From Symbiodinium natans (taxonomy: Eukaryota; Sar; Dinophyceae; Suessiales; Symbiodiniaceae): a stretch of DNA of 64,000 nt. Of this stretch, positions 43,230-54,369 are shown one piece after another. Within the stretch, counting starts at the first letter, position 1; each line of letters starts with the position of its first letter. Location: contig CAJNDS010002234.1 of assembly GCA_905221605.1 (NCBI GenBank), positions 334,849 to 398,848 of the forward strand. The letters run 5' to 3'. The notes beneath the pieces are model-generated. The model had not been told where the DNA came from. It ran no database searches and worked only from the letters and a program-made list of their open reading frames with translations. Both the position numbers and the translations under genes were made by a program.

Positions 43230-43893
43230 AACAAGAAGACTCATCTGGGCTTACGGCCGGGTTCCTCACACCTGGGGCCCGTGTTTTTGCACTGTTTTCG
43301 GGCTTATGCCGGGACAATTTATGGCCAGGGTAGATTCCAATTTGGTCCACGCAACGCAAAACCTGAGCTGTGTACACAAATGTACACAGTACCCTGTGAT
43401 GCCGAAGCCTTGTGAGTTGATTGGAAGGTGGGCGAGGTGCACCTCCAGATTTTCCTCCTGGAGAACAGGACACCCTCCGGTCGAAGCAGTGGTGGTCGAT
43501 TCACTCAAGTCCCTTGTGCTGTACTACCGTGCTTCAGCGAACGGCGAACGGGCACGATGTTCTCCAACAAGTTGCAACCGATATGATGTCGCAGGGGCAT
43601 TCGGACAAGGTCAGCGAGTTTGTGGCACGCGCGGGTCCTAGTTGATGCTGGTTGTAGGGCGTTTGTCGGCAGTAGGGAGGGGACAGGTGGGGCGGGGGGG
43701 TAGGGGCAGGGGGGGGAGGGGGTGGGGGGGGGTGTGGGGGGGCGAAGGGCGGGAGTTCCGCCTACGGCGAGGTCTCGGAGGAATGTGCAGGAACGCGACG
43801 AGTCGACAACTAATGCAAGCGAAAACGACTTGAAGCGTTGGTCTCGCAGCAGTGTGTGTGCCTGCGCCTGCGCCTCTCCTGACATTCCGCGCA

Positions 43894-45110
43894 ATGGCTG
43901 CAGCGCCCGTGGCAGCGAGCCCAGCACAGCCGGGAACGGATCAGTCAGATGCAGTTGAGAGTTCAACGGGGGTGGAGTTCCGGCTTTGCGGCGTCTTGTT
44001 GCAGAGGGAGAAAGAGGAGCTTCCGATGTCAATTGAGGCTTTGATGAAGCTCGCCGAGATTCTTCCGTGCCAACTCCCGGTACTGAGACAGAGCGACGCA
44101 AAGGTGGCGGCCAAAGTGGTCGGACCTGGCGGTGGACCCCCGAACTTCTTCGAGCTCGAAGCAAACCTGAACAAGTTTTGGGAGGCAAACTCAGGTTCCA
44201 CAATCGACATCGATGTGAAGAAGAAGAAGAAGAAGAAGAAGAAACTGTCTCAGAACCCAGAGCTGCGGCGGCGTTTGTGCGACTCTGGTTTTGGGGTTGC
44301 ATTCCCATGCTTTGGGGTGCTGCTAGCATTGCTGACTGGGAACAGCTTCGGGCTGCTGCCGCGCGAGGTTGCTACAGCAGTGAAGCTGTTGCAGCGGACG
44401 TGGGGCAGCGTAGTGCGCCACCATGATGACAATGCCCCGCTACAGCAAATGACTACTTTTGCCGCAGCGACTGTGGCTGCCACCAGTCACGCTGAAGATG
44501 GGTATCTCAACGCGTTGTTCATGGAGGATGCGCGGAGCTACCTGATGGACAGCATGGAAACCTCAAAAATAAAGAGGAAGTGGTCCGACACTCTCTTGAG
44601 AGTGCGAACATCCCTGCGGACACGTCCAAACATATTTTGGGTCAGATAAAGTATGCCATTAACTTGAAGAAGCAATACCACGACTTCTTTTTGGATGCTG
44701 ATGGAAAAGCTGTCCTGCTTTCTGTGAACATTTGGATGCAGCAGAAGGTTGATGAAGTTGAGATTGCTCTGATGCTCTGTGGCTCAGAGTTCAAGCAGCC
44801 AGTGGACAGCTCTTTTGTTGAGACCGAAGAAATTCAGTACGAAGAAGTCACAACAAAAAAGCGTCGTTGGTGGACCGGTTGGGAGGAGATCGTCATGACG
44901 AAGCACCCGGTCACGGTTGATGGGAAGAACCCTCTCAAGGTCAAGATGGAGCGCAGGATCACGGATCCAAAGAAGATGAAGCCCAGCGAGGTGCAGCAGC
45001 TGAAGGACTACCTGGTGAGCTTAGCCAGCAAGTCCATGCTGCAAAACAACGCGCCGCACAAGCTGCCAACATCATCGCCGCGCTTGGTTCCAGCACCCGG
45101 ATCTGTGTGA
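43894..45110 (+). CDS. Intronless gene of unknown function with one frame break
   Basis: From ATG at 43894 the frame (MAAAPVAASPAQPGTDQSDA) runs without introns to about 44560. It includes a nine-lysine run from a GAA-type repeat at about 44217-44242 and a helical segment (GYLNALFMEDARSYLMDSME). At CTCAAAAATAAAG (44562-44574) the coding signal shifts by one base and continues (VRHSLESANIPADTSKHILG) to TGA at 45108-45110. One extra A in the A5 run would keep the frame open, so this is either an assembly error, a damaged gene or, less likely, frameshifting; no standard slippery site is seen. Long reverse-strand frames here are shadows. About 400 residues; family unrecognised. Lack of introns suggests a retrogene. 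Confidence 0.58.
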
Positions 45111-46018
45111 TCATGTGCTGGCTCGGGTGCGAATCGGAACGGCAGAGTCAGGGGGGCAACTCTGTCACTCCAGTTCTACCCACTTTTACACAAATGTTTT
45201 AGATGGTAGATCATAGAGGACATCACGCATGAACACTGCAGTTCATCTGATGATGTGTCACGGCTGCCGATGCGCATGCCATACCAACAGCCATCTCATG
45301 TCGACCTGGGGCAGAACAGAGCTGATCACGTTGCAACCCTTTGCTCGCTGTTCATGTTGCGCATGGCTACGAAGTCAAAACATCCTGGACCCTGAAACCC
45401 CCCCAATCCCCAAAACCCCCCGAAATCCCGTCAGCCTGTAGAACCTGATCAATTCGAAAAACGGGGCCGAGGTTGGGGCCTGGACAATGGAGCCCGATCT
45501 GCGCTGCTGACCCTCCCCCCTGATGCTCAGCAGGCGCATTATGGGCTGATGCAAATCTTACTTATCCGATAGATGAACTTTAAACGTTTTGGGTGTCCTT
45601 ATTTGTAAGAAGAAGAAAGGTTTACCTTTTTATTCTTGGCTAATGAAGAACGAAGAAAATGCAGGCCCTCTTTGTTTCGATTTCAGCGGTCGATGTTTGC
45701 ATTTTTTGCAACAGTTGAAGGGGAATTCGCCCACGTCGCCCACGTGTGAAGCTTTCAGTGCCGGCTTGGGATGATTGGGGTTCGGGCTCGGTCCCAGCTT
45801 TGGGAACTCAGCAGCAGTTGTAGCAACCTCCGGGCATTCGAGGTCTTAGGGGGGCTTAGGGCTTAGGGTCTCGGCCTTCTGGCAAGCACTAGGTGCTCAA
45901 GGTGCTCAAACCCTGGACCCCTAAGCTGAAATCGCAAAACCCCAACGTCTAACCCTGAAACACCAAGGAACCCTAAACCCTAAACCCTTAACCCTTAGCC
46001 CTTAACCCTAAAGTGAAG

Positions 46019-46299
46019 GCCGCCATGGATGGCTTCAGCCCTTCCATGTCGACCGAGTGCACCAGCGCAGCTCCCAGGTTCAGCTGTCGTCCCTTTGTGC
46101 AACTTTGCTTCAGGGTTTCGGGTTTAGGTTTTAGGGTTTAGGGTTTATAGGGTTTAGGGTTTAAGGTTTAGGGTAATTAGGGTGTAGCCTGGCAAAACTT
46201 AGGGTTTGTTTCCTTTCTTTGGTGGTCACTTGGCAGCTCCAGACTGCCGAGCTGAGGTCGGAGATTCATCGCGTATCTGCGCTCCGTCACGCTCTGAGG
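46019..46299 (+). CDS. Two exons of an unidentified gene
   Basis: Exon 46019-46077 follows GTGAAG and ends before GTTCAGC. Exon 46237-46299 follows TTGGCAG, reads LQTAELRSEIHRVSALRHAL then R, and ends at GTGAGG. In the phase that joins both, the first exon reads WLQPFHVDRVHQRSSQ and the pair looks like a coiled coil. The alternative frame of the first exon (AAMDGFSPSMSTECTSAAP) cannot be excluded. Confidence 0.42.
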
Positions 46300-46659
46300 G
46301 TGAGGGTTATATAGCCTACACACCCTACCCTAAACCCTAAACCCTAAACCCCAAACCCCTAAAACCCGTGCTGTCGCAGTCCTAAGAGGGCCGACGGGAT
46401 CATGGGATTGGGGCTTCGGGGAATTAACATGCAGCCCTTGCCTTTTTCAAGCAGTTGGCTGAGCCTCATCAGTGCTGTGAGCTGTGATGGAATGGCTGTT
46501 TCATGGAATTCCTACACCTGAGAAACCTCCCAAAAAGCATATTAACCCTACACACCCTAGAATACCTATAAGCCCTAAACCATCCGAAACCCTAAACCCT
46601 AAACCCCAACCCTGTAAAGCCCTAAGCCTTGACTGAACGTGCCGGTTCCTGCTCTCGAG

Positions 46660-46720
46660 GCCAAGCCCCACTTGAACCGCAAGGGCAAGTCCGGTGGCAA
46701 GGGGCGCCGGACCCAACTAG
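46660..46720 (+). CDS. Basic exon ending at a telomere-repeat donor
   Basis: The frame reads AKPHLNRKGKSGGKGRRTQL after GCTCTCGAG and ends at GTTTAGGG. The strong basic character suggests nucleic-acid binding. It may continue the exons at 46.0-46.3 kb. Confidence 0.45.
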
Positions 46721-47319
46721 GGTTTAGGGTTTGGGGTTCAGTTTAGGGTTTCGGGTTTAGGATCTAGGGTTTGAGGACTCCGGTGAAAGAGATGTGGTCG
46801 GCCCTAGTAAATCAGTTCAATGGCCAAATTTCGACGAAGGACCCTCTTTCATCAGAGCAAAGTCATCGTCGCGCCGGCCAACCTTTTCCTTGAAGCTTCC
46901 AATCAGCTCTTCATCACAACGGCCCATAAAAGACTCTGAATTCCCACGCACATTTTCATCTGTTGTCTTGACGGCTCTCAACCGGTAAGCATCTATAGTA
47001 CGCTTTATAGGACTTGCCGGTTGCGAGATGAGCCCTCAGCTGGGCTCAGTTTTCACTCGTTTTGGCTTCACCCAAGCCAGGAGCCCCATAATCCCTGAAA
47101 CCTGAAGCACTCCTGAAGCACTAGTAGCCGGCTTCGGGTCGAGCCTTAGGGCAAGCCTTAGGGTCCTAAGGCAAAGCCCTGAGCCCAACACCCCCGAAGC
47201 CCCAAGCAAGCAAAGCTGTCGACGCAGGCGCCCCCCGAAAGTGCACATGGACCCGCCACTGGAACCAGGCCTTATGTTCGGTTTTCTTTGGGGAGGGGGG
47301 GGGGGTGGGGTTAGGTGTA

Positions 47320-47402
47320 GGGTTTAGGGTTTAGGGTTTAGGGTTTAGGGTTTAGGGTTTAGGGTTTAGGGTTTAGGGTTTAGGGTTTAGGGTTTAGGGT
47401 TT
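47320..47402. repeat. (TTTAGGG)12 tract
   Basis: Perfect array of about 83 bp, preceded by a G-rich run. Confidence 0.95.
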
Positions 47403-47789
47403 CGAGGGGGAGGGCGACAAAAGAGAGTGAGCATGGTTTAGGGTTTGGGGTTTAGGGTCTAGGGTTTAGGTTAGACCGTAGGGGGTTTGGAGGGTTTAGA
47501 GGGTTTGGGCTTCTGGACTTGGGGTTTTAGAGGGCTTGGCGTCCGGGTGCCAAAAAAAGCCTACAATTGAGACCAACCGCTTTTTTCACCCGAAACATAA
47601 TATGAATGAATATGCAAAATTAAGATGTGCATATGTGTATATGTATACATGCACGCACACTCATCAACAAGACAACTGTTTGCCGTCAGTATGCATAGAA
47701 GTGGGGGAGGTAACCCCCTAAGAGACGCACATCTTGTGATGTCTGGAAGAAGGTTTTAAGGAGTCCCCCAAGCATCACAAGAGGTTCAG

Positions 47790-47892
47790 TGTGCATTTCC
47801 CAAAAGGGGGGGGTACCTCTAAAAACGACGACCATCCTTATTCTCGGAACACTCCAACACAGGGTATCCCTTGTTTCGGAAACCCCCCATGT
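47790..47892. repeat. Inverted-repeat element, family B copy
   Basis: Left part contains TTTCCCAAAAGGGGGGGG then GTACC; the right end is TTTCGGAAACCCCCCATGTAG, as in the copy at 36005. Confidence 0.48.
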
Positions 47893-47981
47893 AGGGGCCG
47901 ATATATCTTTTTAGTGTGAGTGTTGAGTAGTTTGGATCGGAATTACATCCCAAAATTTGGTAATTATTAAAGCCACTGCAG

Positions 47982-48031
47982 CCTCTGATCAGCGGAGAGC
48001 TGCTGACCCTGTAAAGTGTCAAGCTGTGTAA
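47982..48031 (+). CDS. Very short possible terminal exon
   Basis: After CACTGCAG the frame reads SDQRRAADPVKCQAV then TAA. The next 50 bases are also open in other frames, so this is tentative. Confidence 0.25.
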
Positions 48032-48429
48032 GGAAGGTGTCTTGAGAGACCAACATGTCGATCAACCCCATGAATCCGTTGCCTGAATCCTAAACCCTAA
48101 ACTCCTAAACCCCAAACCCTAAACCCTGAACTGCCCCCCCCCCCCCCCCCTCATGTCCTGAGACGAGGCCTCATGCTTCCGCCGCACAGAGTTCGGGCAC
48201 CAAGGGCGCTCCCGTGCCGCTTCCACTTGGGGGTTTAGGGTTTAGGGTTTAGGGTTTAGGATTGAGGGTTTAGGGTGTAGGGTTAGCGCCCTCCCCCGCC
48301 CATGTTTGCCTTGCCTTACCCCCTTCATCCCCCTCTTCCCCTTCTGGCCCGAGCACTTGGGTTTGTGTACTGAGGTTGCGGTCATGGCGACTGGCCCCCC
48401 AATGACCATGTTTGCGCGCTGATGGAGTA

Positions 48430-49710
48430 TGGGTATGATGTTCTGCCATGTGAGCGAGGCAGGTAACAAACGTTACAGGCCAAACTCACTATGTGGCGCC
48501 GATCAGGGAGTAAAGAGTTCAGAAGGCCGACATAGCAGAAGGCCGATGCAAACTATACGCAAGCGCCCTTGCTCAATTTGTCAATCGTTCTGCTCCTTCT
48601 CCTCTTACCTTGGTTATGTCAATGACACCCCTCCAGACATTGCAAATGCTGTTGAGCTGAGCCACCCTCCTTGATCGAGCTGCCAGCTGTGAGCTGCTCA
48701 TCAGCTAGCAGCCTCATGTTTTATAGTGCTGGCAAACGCTGTGCGAGTGCTTCGCGTGCGCCTACTGTTGACCTTCCTGAGTCGCAGTCCAAGGAAGCTT
48801 GCCTTTGGCAGAAGCTTGGCTTTGGCAAGACTCGCTTCTGTGCTGGCTGTACAAAGTCGGCCCAGTGTCGAAGCAGTGTGGACGCCCTTTGTTTTTACAA
48901 TCAGGTCCATCTTGCAGATCCTCCTCTGAGAACAGCCCGCAGTGAATTCTAGCAAAGGGCAGCTCCTAGTGTTGCGAAGAAAGTCTAAGATATGCCCTCT
49001 GGCTGGTAGAGGAGGTAGCAACCCAAAGACACTTCCAGTGCAGGAGTCGACCATTTTCTTGTGTGAGGCGCCTGGTCAGCCAGCTTCTGAAGAGCACGCA
49101 GACTGGCGGGCACCGGGGGAAACTATGTAATTGTACATGTTTCCCGCGGGTCACGGACAGGCTTTGGCGCCCTCGCTTCTCTGATCTGTGGGACTTTGGT
49201 GTGGAGTTTATTCGGTGTAGTGCACACAAGATCTGTCTTAGTTACCTTGACCCAACCCAGAAACAAAGGTCGCTCATTTTCTGTCGGTCTCTTGCAAGCA
49301 CTGGCACAAGATCGGGACTTGTGAAACAGCCCGAGGTGCGAGAAGGTACCAACAACACCTGCTCTGTTGCTGCATTGCGTTGCATGCCGCTGCGCGTATA
49401 GAAACGCGCCCTGATTCTGCCTCAGCTCCTCCCTATACTCTCCAAGACCACAGCAAGCGTTGGTACTTTCACCAGTCTTCTTTGTAGCACGGCGCCGCTG
49501 TCCAAAGCAAACGTTTCAAGCCTTGCTGGCATCGGAAGACTTTCGACAGCCTTTCCGCCTGAGTAACCTGGCTATGTTGCGCTTTGATAAGACCCCTGGA
49601 TAAGCTTGAACTGCCCTTCTTGAAAGACGTTCCTCTGCACCACAGTCCTCCCAATCGTGGCCTCATCATCACATGCTTTTCCCAGATATCAGGTGCCGTG
49701 CAAACGGCAA
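48430..49710. other. Region without telomere-type repeats or convincing exons
   Basis: About 1.3 kb of moderately complex sequence with overlapping short open frames on both strands (for example 48671-48952 and 49063-49401). None has a recognisable domain or clear splice signals. It could be an old inserted element or a divergent gene. Confidence 0.3.
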
Positions 49711-49715
49711 CCTCC

Positions 49716-50050
49716 AATTCCCTATGCCTATAAACCCTTAAACGCTGGAGCTCATAAGTCATACATTCCCTATAAACCCTAAAACAAATGAGCCCAGAAG
49801 TCATACAACCAGATCCCATAAGTCATACCTTCTACATTCCCTTTCAACAGCCCACAAGTCGTAAATCCCGAATAAACCCTATAAACCCTTAAACGCTAGA
49901 GCCCATAAGTCATAAAACTCCCAAAAAACACACCCTTAAACACTAGAGACCAGAAGTCATAAACTTCCCCTATAAACCCTGAAACACTAGAACCCACAAG
50001 TCATAAATTTCCTATAAACCCTTAACCGCTCTAGAGCCCATAAGTCATAG
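49716..50050. repeat. Minisatellite, about seven degenerate units
   Basis: The unit is close to CCTATAAACCCTTAAACGCT followed by AGAGCCCATAAGTCATAAA. Spacing varies between about 40 and 65 bp. CATAAGTCATA is the best conserved part. Confidence 0.85.
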
Positions 50051-51122
50051 AATTCCCAACAGCCTCCACCCGAGGGGGGGACTGCGGAGGTCACATGCCA
50101 GCAAGGAACGGAGCCTGGGCACAGCGCCTGTAAAACGCGCTTCAGGTCCTGAGTTTTTGGGATGTAGCGCCGGGCCTTGGGCCTTTTCAACTTGAAGTTT
50201 AGGGTTTAGGGTTTAGGGTTTAGGGTTCCAGGTAGGCGCTATGTGGGCTTCAAGCTGCAGGCTCTTTAATTCTGAACCCCAAACTGAATTGTTGTCAAGG
50301 AACTAAAACTCAGTTACCATTGATACGGATACTACTTGCTGTCTAATAGCCCTGTAGCAAACAGTATGCTTGCCCATGGTACAGTAGCTTGATTGAAGTA
50401 CCTGAACAGAAGTCCCAGCACACCGGGCCAAACAACGACTTTGCACGCCGCATCTGTGGCTCGGTCGCTGCCGTCTAGAAGTTGGAGGGGCCGCTTCTTA
50501 AACATGTGACATGTACGACGCGTTGACAGTCTGGTGTCGTATTCTTGCCAATGACAAAAAGTGAAATCTAAAGGATCCGCAGGCCGGATTTCAAGACTGC
50601 TGGCACCTCGCTTCACATCACCAGACAAGTTCTCAGGCGTCCTCAGGGTAGGAAGCATCGGTTCGGCACAACACCTACTTCCCCATATTTGGTGAAACCT
50701 ACATCCGAGTCGTGGAGCTTCACAAGCCTGGCCCTGAATGCCTGGACCTCGGGGTCTTAGGCTTCCACCATGTGACGCTAGCTGACCGCGCCCTTGGCAG
50801 CTGTACAGTCTCTCGCTCTCCGTAGCACAGACCGCGCGAACACTATATACGATATTCTGCAATATGTATTCGAAATGCTATATTCCAGTTGCTGTATTCC
50901 ACATTCTTCTGTATCACGTATTGTACGTTTATTCTACTGTTTATGTGTTATTGTATGCACCATGCATGTATGTGTGCAGTATGTATTCGATGGGCCTTGT
51001 AATGGTCTATAGAGCGACTGCTCCGTGGAACCTCACTTACTTTGCTGGACTTCTGCAGCCCCTTTGCAGGCATCAATTTCTGCTCTCCCTTTTTGCCCCC
51101 ATCTGCACAGCTCTTCTGCCAG

Positions 51123-51932
51123 ATGGCTGCGATTAAGGTACATGGTTATGGTGGCATCGAGGGTGACGTCACCCCTACTGTCGCCAGTGACGCAACAAGC
51201 GAAGCAAGTCTGTCCGAGTTCTCCTCTCCTGAGAGCTCCCAGGCCTGTTTCGAGCATGAGCCGCTCACCAAAGAGGAGGTCCTGACGTTGCAGCGCGACC
51301 TGATGCAGGAGCTCTCATCGCCCGCCTTCCAGAAGGGCCTGCGCCAAGCATCCGGCCTCCGTGCTGCCGGCAAGCACACCGAATACCAGAAGGCACGGCT
51401 GGCCGTGGTGCGCGATGTGCAGCGTGCCATCGTTGCCAAGCATGGCTTTCCACCCTCGGACAAAGGTGTGGACCAGATGCTCCTGGCCATCCAGGACTTT
51501 CACGATGACCCCGACGTGTCCGTGAACGAGACGATCCTCCAGCAGCTGTCCTCTTGCGGGGTGCCGGCCGCGAAGGAGGCCACTCTTCTGGGCTTCGAGA
51601 AGAAGACGCTCGGCAAGCGGGACATGATCAGGCTGCTCAAGAGCCTTCAGGTCAGCTTCTCCGAGCCCAACTTCCAGGAGGAGCTGGCGAAGCTGAAGGA
51701 AGCTGACAAGAAAGGACACGGCACAGCAGAGGCTTCCGGCTTCCTCCAGCTCCCTGGGCGGAAGGAGCTTGCCTTCGCCGTCCAGGAGCAGCTGGCCCCT
51801 TGCTTTGGCTTTGAGAAAAGCAAGGAGGGGGTCTTGAAGATGATCTCCACATGCGGGACCTTCTTGACCCACCCGGAGGTGTCTGAGCTCTTCGACGTTG
51901 TCAATGCGTGCGGCCCTCAGTCGAAGAAGTGA
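51123..51932 (+). CDS. Intronless gene with two copies of an unnamed domain
   Basis: ATG at 51123 (MAAIKVHGYGG) opens 269 codons to TGA at 51930-51932; an in-frame extension upstream to 51042 is less protein-like. After a Ser/Thr/Glu-rich leader of about 47 residues, two regions of about 90 residues align: L-x-L-Q-x-x-L-M ... S-x-x-F-Q-x-x-L ... R-x-x-x-V-x-x-V-Q ... G-F-x-x-S-x-x-G-V-x-x-M ... D-P-D-V in the first (about 48-135), and the same pattern with F-S-E-P-N-F-Q, V-Q, G-F-E-K-S-K-E-G-V and H-P-E-V in the second (about 168-262). No signal peptide or membrane helix. I do not know a name for the domain. Composition is helical and charged, likely cytosolic. No introns, unlike its neighbours. 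Confidence 0.85.
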   Translation: MAAIKVHGYGGIEGDVTPTVASDATSEASLSEFSSPESSQACFEHEPLTKEEVLTLQRDLMQELSSPAFQKGLRQASGLRAAGKHTEYQKARLAVVRDVQRAIVAKHGFPPSDKGVDQMLLAIQDFHDDPDVSVNETILQQLSSCGVPAAKEATLLGFEKKTLGKRDMIRLLKSLQVSFSEPNFQEELAKLKEADKKGHGTAEASGFLQLPGRKELAFAVQEQLAPCFGFEKSKEGVLKMISTCGTFLTHPEVSELFDVVNACGPQSKK

Positions 51933-51975
51933 TCTAACCCATGCTGCTGCATTCTGACCTTCCTGCACGATGACT

Positions 51976-52040
51976 GCATAAATAAATAAAAAACATAAAT
52001 AATTAGATACATAAATGAATAAATAAATAAATAAATGAAA
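51976..52040. repeat. (AAATA/AAATG)n in the 3' flank
   Basis: AT-rich simple repeat 45 bp after the stop codon. It might be a remnant of a poly(A) tail, which would fit a retroposed origin of the gene before it; weak evidence. Confidence 0.6.
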
Positions 52041-52870
52041 TATATACACACAGACACTACTCTGCAGGAAATTGGGAATGTCCCCGGCTGCATGCAAAGC
52101 CTTCCGCACGAAAGTGCAGCCGTAAGCGCTTGGAGGACAAGGCATCCAGGGCTTGAGTAAACGCAAGGTACATGTAAGCTTGCTCTCTATCGGGTTTAGG
52201 TTTGAGGGTTGAGGGTTTAGGGTTTAGGGTTTGGGGTTTAGGGTTTAGGGTTTAATTGGGCTTTAGGCAGTTATTGTGATGCCTTCCGTCTGGAACCTTG
52301 TGAGCTCTTGGAACACCGATGAAGTAGATGTGCACGAAGGCCTACACTTGGAGCACCAACTTCTGAGCAACTCTCCCAGAGTTCATCACGAAGAAACACA
52401 ACGGAGAAGTTTCAAGACAATCGCAAACGTCATAATCAGACTCGTCACCACCATAACGACTGGCAACAATCTTCGTAGTAATCGGAGAACAGGGTTGAAG
52501 GTCAAGAGCTTTCCGGCTCTGACTATGACTCAGAGGTGTAGGGGTATAGGGGGATGGAGTAGAGATTCAGGGCTCAAGGCTCAACCACCATATCGAGCTT
52601 AACTCTAAACCTAACCTTTAAACCCATATGCCCATATCCTCAACCCTAACCCGAAATCCTTAACCCCGAATCGAAGCTGCCAGGCTGAGACTGCCTCGCA
52701 GACTTGCACTGAGCGCGGCCGAAATCGAAAGCTCCGGAAGTTTGTGCAGCCATCCTCCTCCACCCCAAACAGACAAAACCATCAGAACCCTAAACCCTAA
52801 ACCCTGAACCTTCACAACCCTATCCCTATCCACCCTAACGGTTCGCCTAAGCAAAGCCCGAGCCCAAAAG

Positions 52871-52966
52871 CCCTACGGCTCGCAAGCTTCCGGAAGATGC
52901 TTCTTACCTGCTGCAAGTTTTGGACTCCAACAACGGCCCGTCTTCCTTTTCTTGGATCATTTTGCC
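52871..52966 (+). CDS. Internal exon with a canonical GTAAGT donor
   Basis: The frame reads KLPEDASYLLQVLDSNNGPS then SFSWIILP and ends two bases into a codon before GTAAGTCC. The upstream limit is unclear because it merges with telomere-type sequence. Family unknown. Confidence 0.47.
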
Positions 52967-53180
52967 GTAAGTCCGAGTCTTAGAATTGTGGCACGACCAT
53001 CTCGTAGAAGCCAGGGGGGATCGCCGGCTGCTCTTAAGGAAAGCTAAACCCTAAACCCTAAACCCCAAACCCTAAAGTAGTGCAGTTGTACAAGGTTTTG
53101 GGAAACGCAGACTTGGAATGAGATCGATGCTTGTCGGCGAGTCCTGCCCCCTGTCCGATTCTGTTTATAACTTCTGCCAT

Positions 53181-53343
53181 TAGCAGTTCTTCTCTACTGT
53201 TTGCTTAAGAGCCCCCCAACTTATATAGATATATGTATATATATATATGTATATATATATATACTAATCATCCCTAAATGCCCTTATAAGGAAGAATATT
53301 TTTTGTGTTTGGGGGGTTCTTAAGCAAATAGCAGTTCTTCTCT
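53181..53343. mobile_element. Hairpin element with 15 bp target-site duplication
   Basis: TAGCAGTTCTTCTCT occurs at 53181-53195 and again at 53329-53343. Just inside, GTTTGCTTAAGAGCCCCCCA pairs with TGGGGGGTTCTTAAGCAAAT, arms of about 20 bases with one mismatch. The core is an AT-rich (TATA)n stretch. No coding capacity. This is the clearest recent insertion in the window. Confidence 0.8.
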
Positions 53344-53356
53344 GTCATCTTGGCAG

Positions 53357-53711
53357 GGCCCTGATTGCCACTCCCCCCATGGGCGCGATTTTTCGCAAGG
53401 GGAGCGGCGCGTTCGGGGGACTTCAGCCCTTTCATACTGAGCTCTCTGACCACGAAGCAAAAGAACCCTTCATGGTGCTTGCTTGTAGCACTGGCGTGCT
53501 GCAGAAGAGCCGTGTCAACTTCCCAGTGGTCCCTTTTGATGCTTGCTTTTTGCCTGCTTTCCACATGATAGTTCATGTGCACAGGGAAGCTGCACGAAAA
53601 CCAGGACTGAATTACTTTTACTGCACCACCAAGCCTAGAAGCCCCAAGTGCCAGACTCCAACAGTCAACAGCCGCTCCGGGAAGAGTCAGGCGCCCTCCG
53701 CATCTCCATAG
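53357..53711 (+). CDS. Possible last exon of an unidentified gene
   Basis: After CTTGGCAG the frame reads ALIATPPMGAIFRKGSGAFG, continuing GLQPFHTELSDHEAKEPFMV, and stays open to TAG at 53709-53711 (about 117 codons). It begins 13 bp after the inserted element. The basic, glycine-rich start recalls a nucleic-acid-binding protein, but I cannot name it. The true exon may be shorter. Confidence 0.42.
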
Positions 53712-54369
53712 CTCAAAGATGGTTGAACAAGCCCTATCACGTAACCCCTCACTCTAAACCCCATTTCTCATATGTTGAACCTTTTTGAAACCGTGGACCC
53801 TAAACTGGACCCTAAACTCCCTACCCCCTAAACCCGAAACCCTAAATTGCATGTTTGGGCAACCCAAGCCTCGAAACCAGCCGCCCCAGCGGGCCTTAGC
53901 GTGAGGCCACCAAAAAGAGCCCCAAAGCCCAATTGCCCTACCCGGGACAGCATGTACAGTTACGGTGCTGCTGAGTAGTCACCTTCCTCAGAAGTTAGAT
54001 CTTATGACCCCCATAAAAAAGCTGCAAGTAAATCCCACAGGGAAGCTCCAAAAGCCTCCAAACCCTGCTGGCCTTCCGCGGCTCCAGGCATGCACGGAGC
54101 GGCGTTGCCCATCATGAGTGCACAGCCGTAGGACTCATTCCCCAATACGTCTTGAAGGCACCTCATCCCTCAAGACTCCAGAAACTGCGGCAAGAGGCTG
54201 CTCACAAGCAAGCCGGTTGCTTGCAATGTCACTCATTCCGTCGCCGCCCGCCTCTTCACACAGCCCGTCCGGTGTTTAGGATACGGTTCAGATTGCAGGG
54301 TTATATACACCCTAGAACAGGGTTATACACACCCCAAAACCCCCCCAAACACCCCAAAACCCAGTTTGT

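Noticed and set aside
43505-44329. Reverse-strand open frame of 274 codons
   Set aside because: It mirrors the + strand gene at 43894; its serine/glutamate runs are the complement of the GAA repeat and adjacent G-rich sequence.
51315-52166. Reverse-strand open frame of 283 codons
   Set aside because: It overlaps the clearly better + strand gene with an internal domain repeat and runs on into AT-rich 3' sequence.
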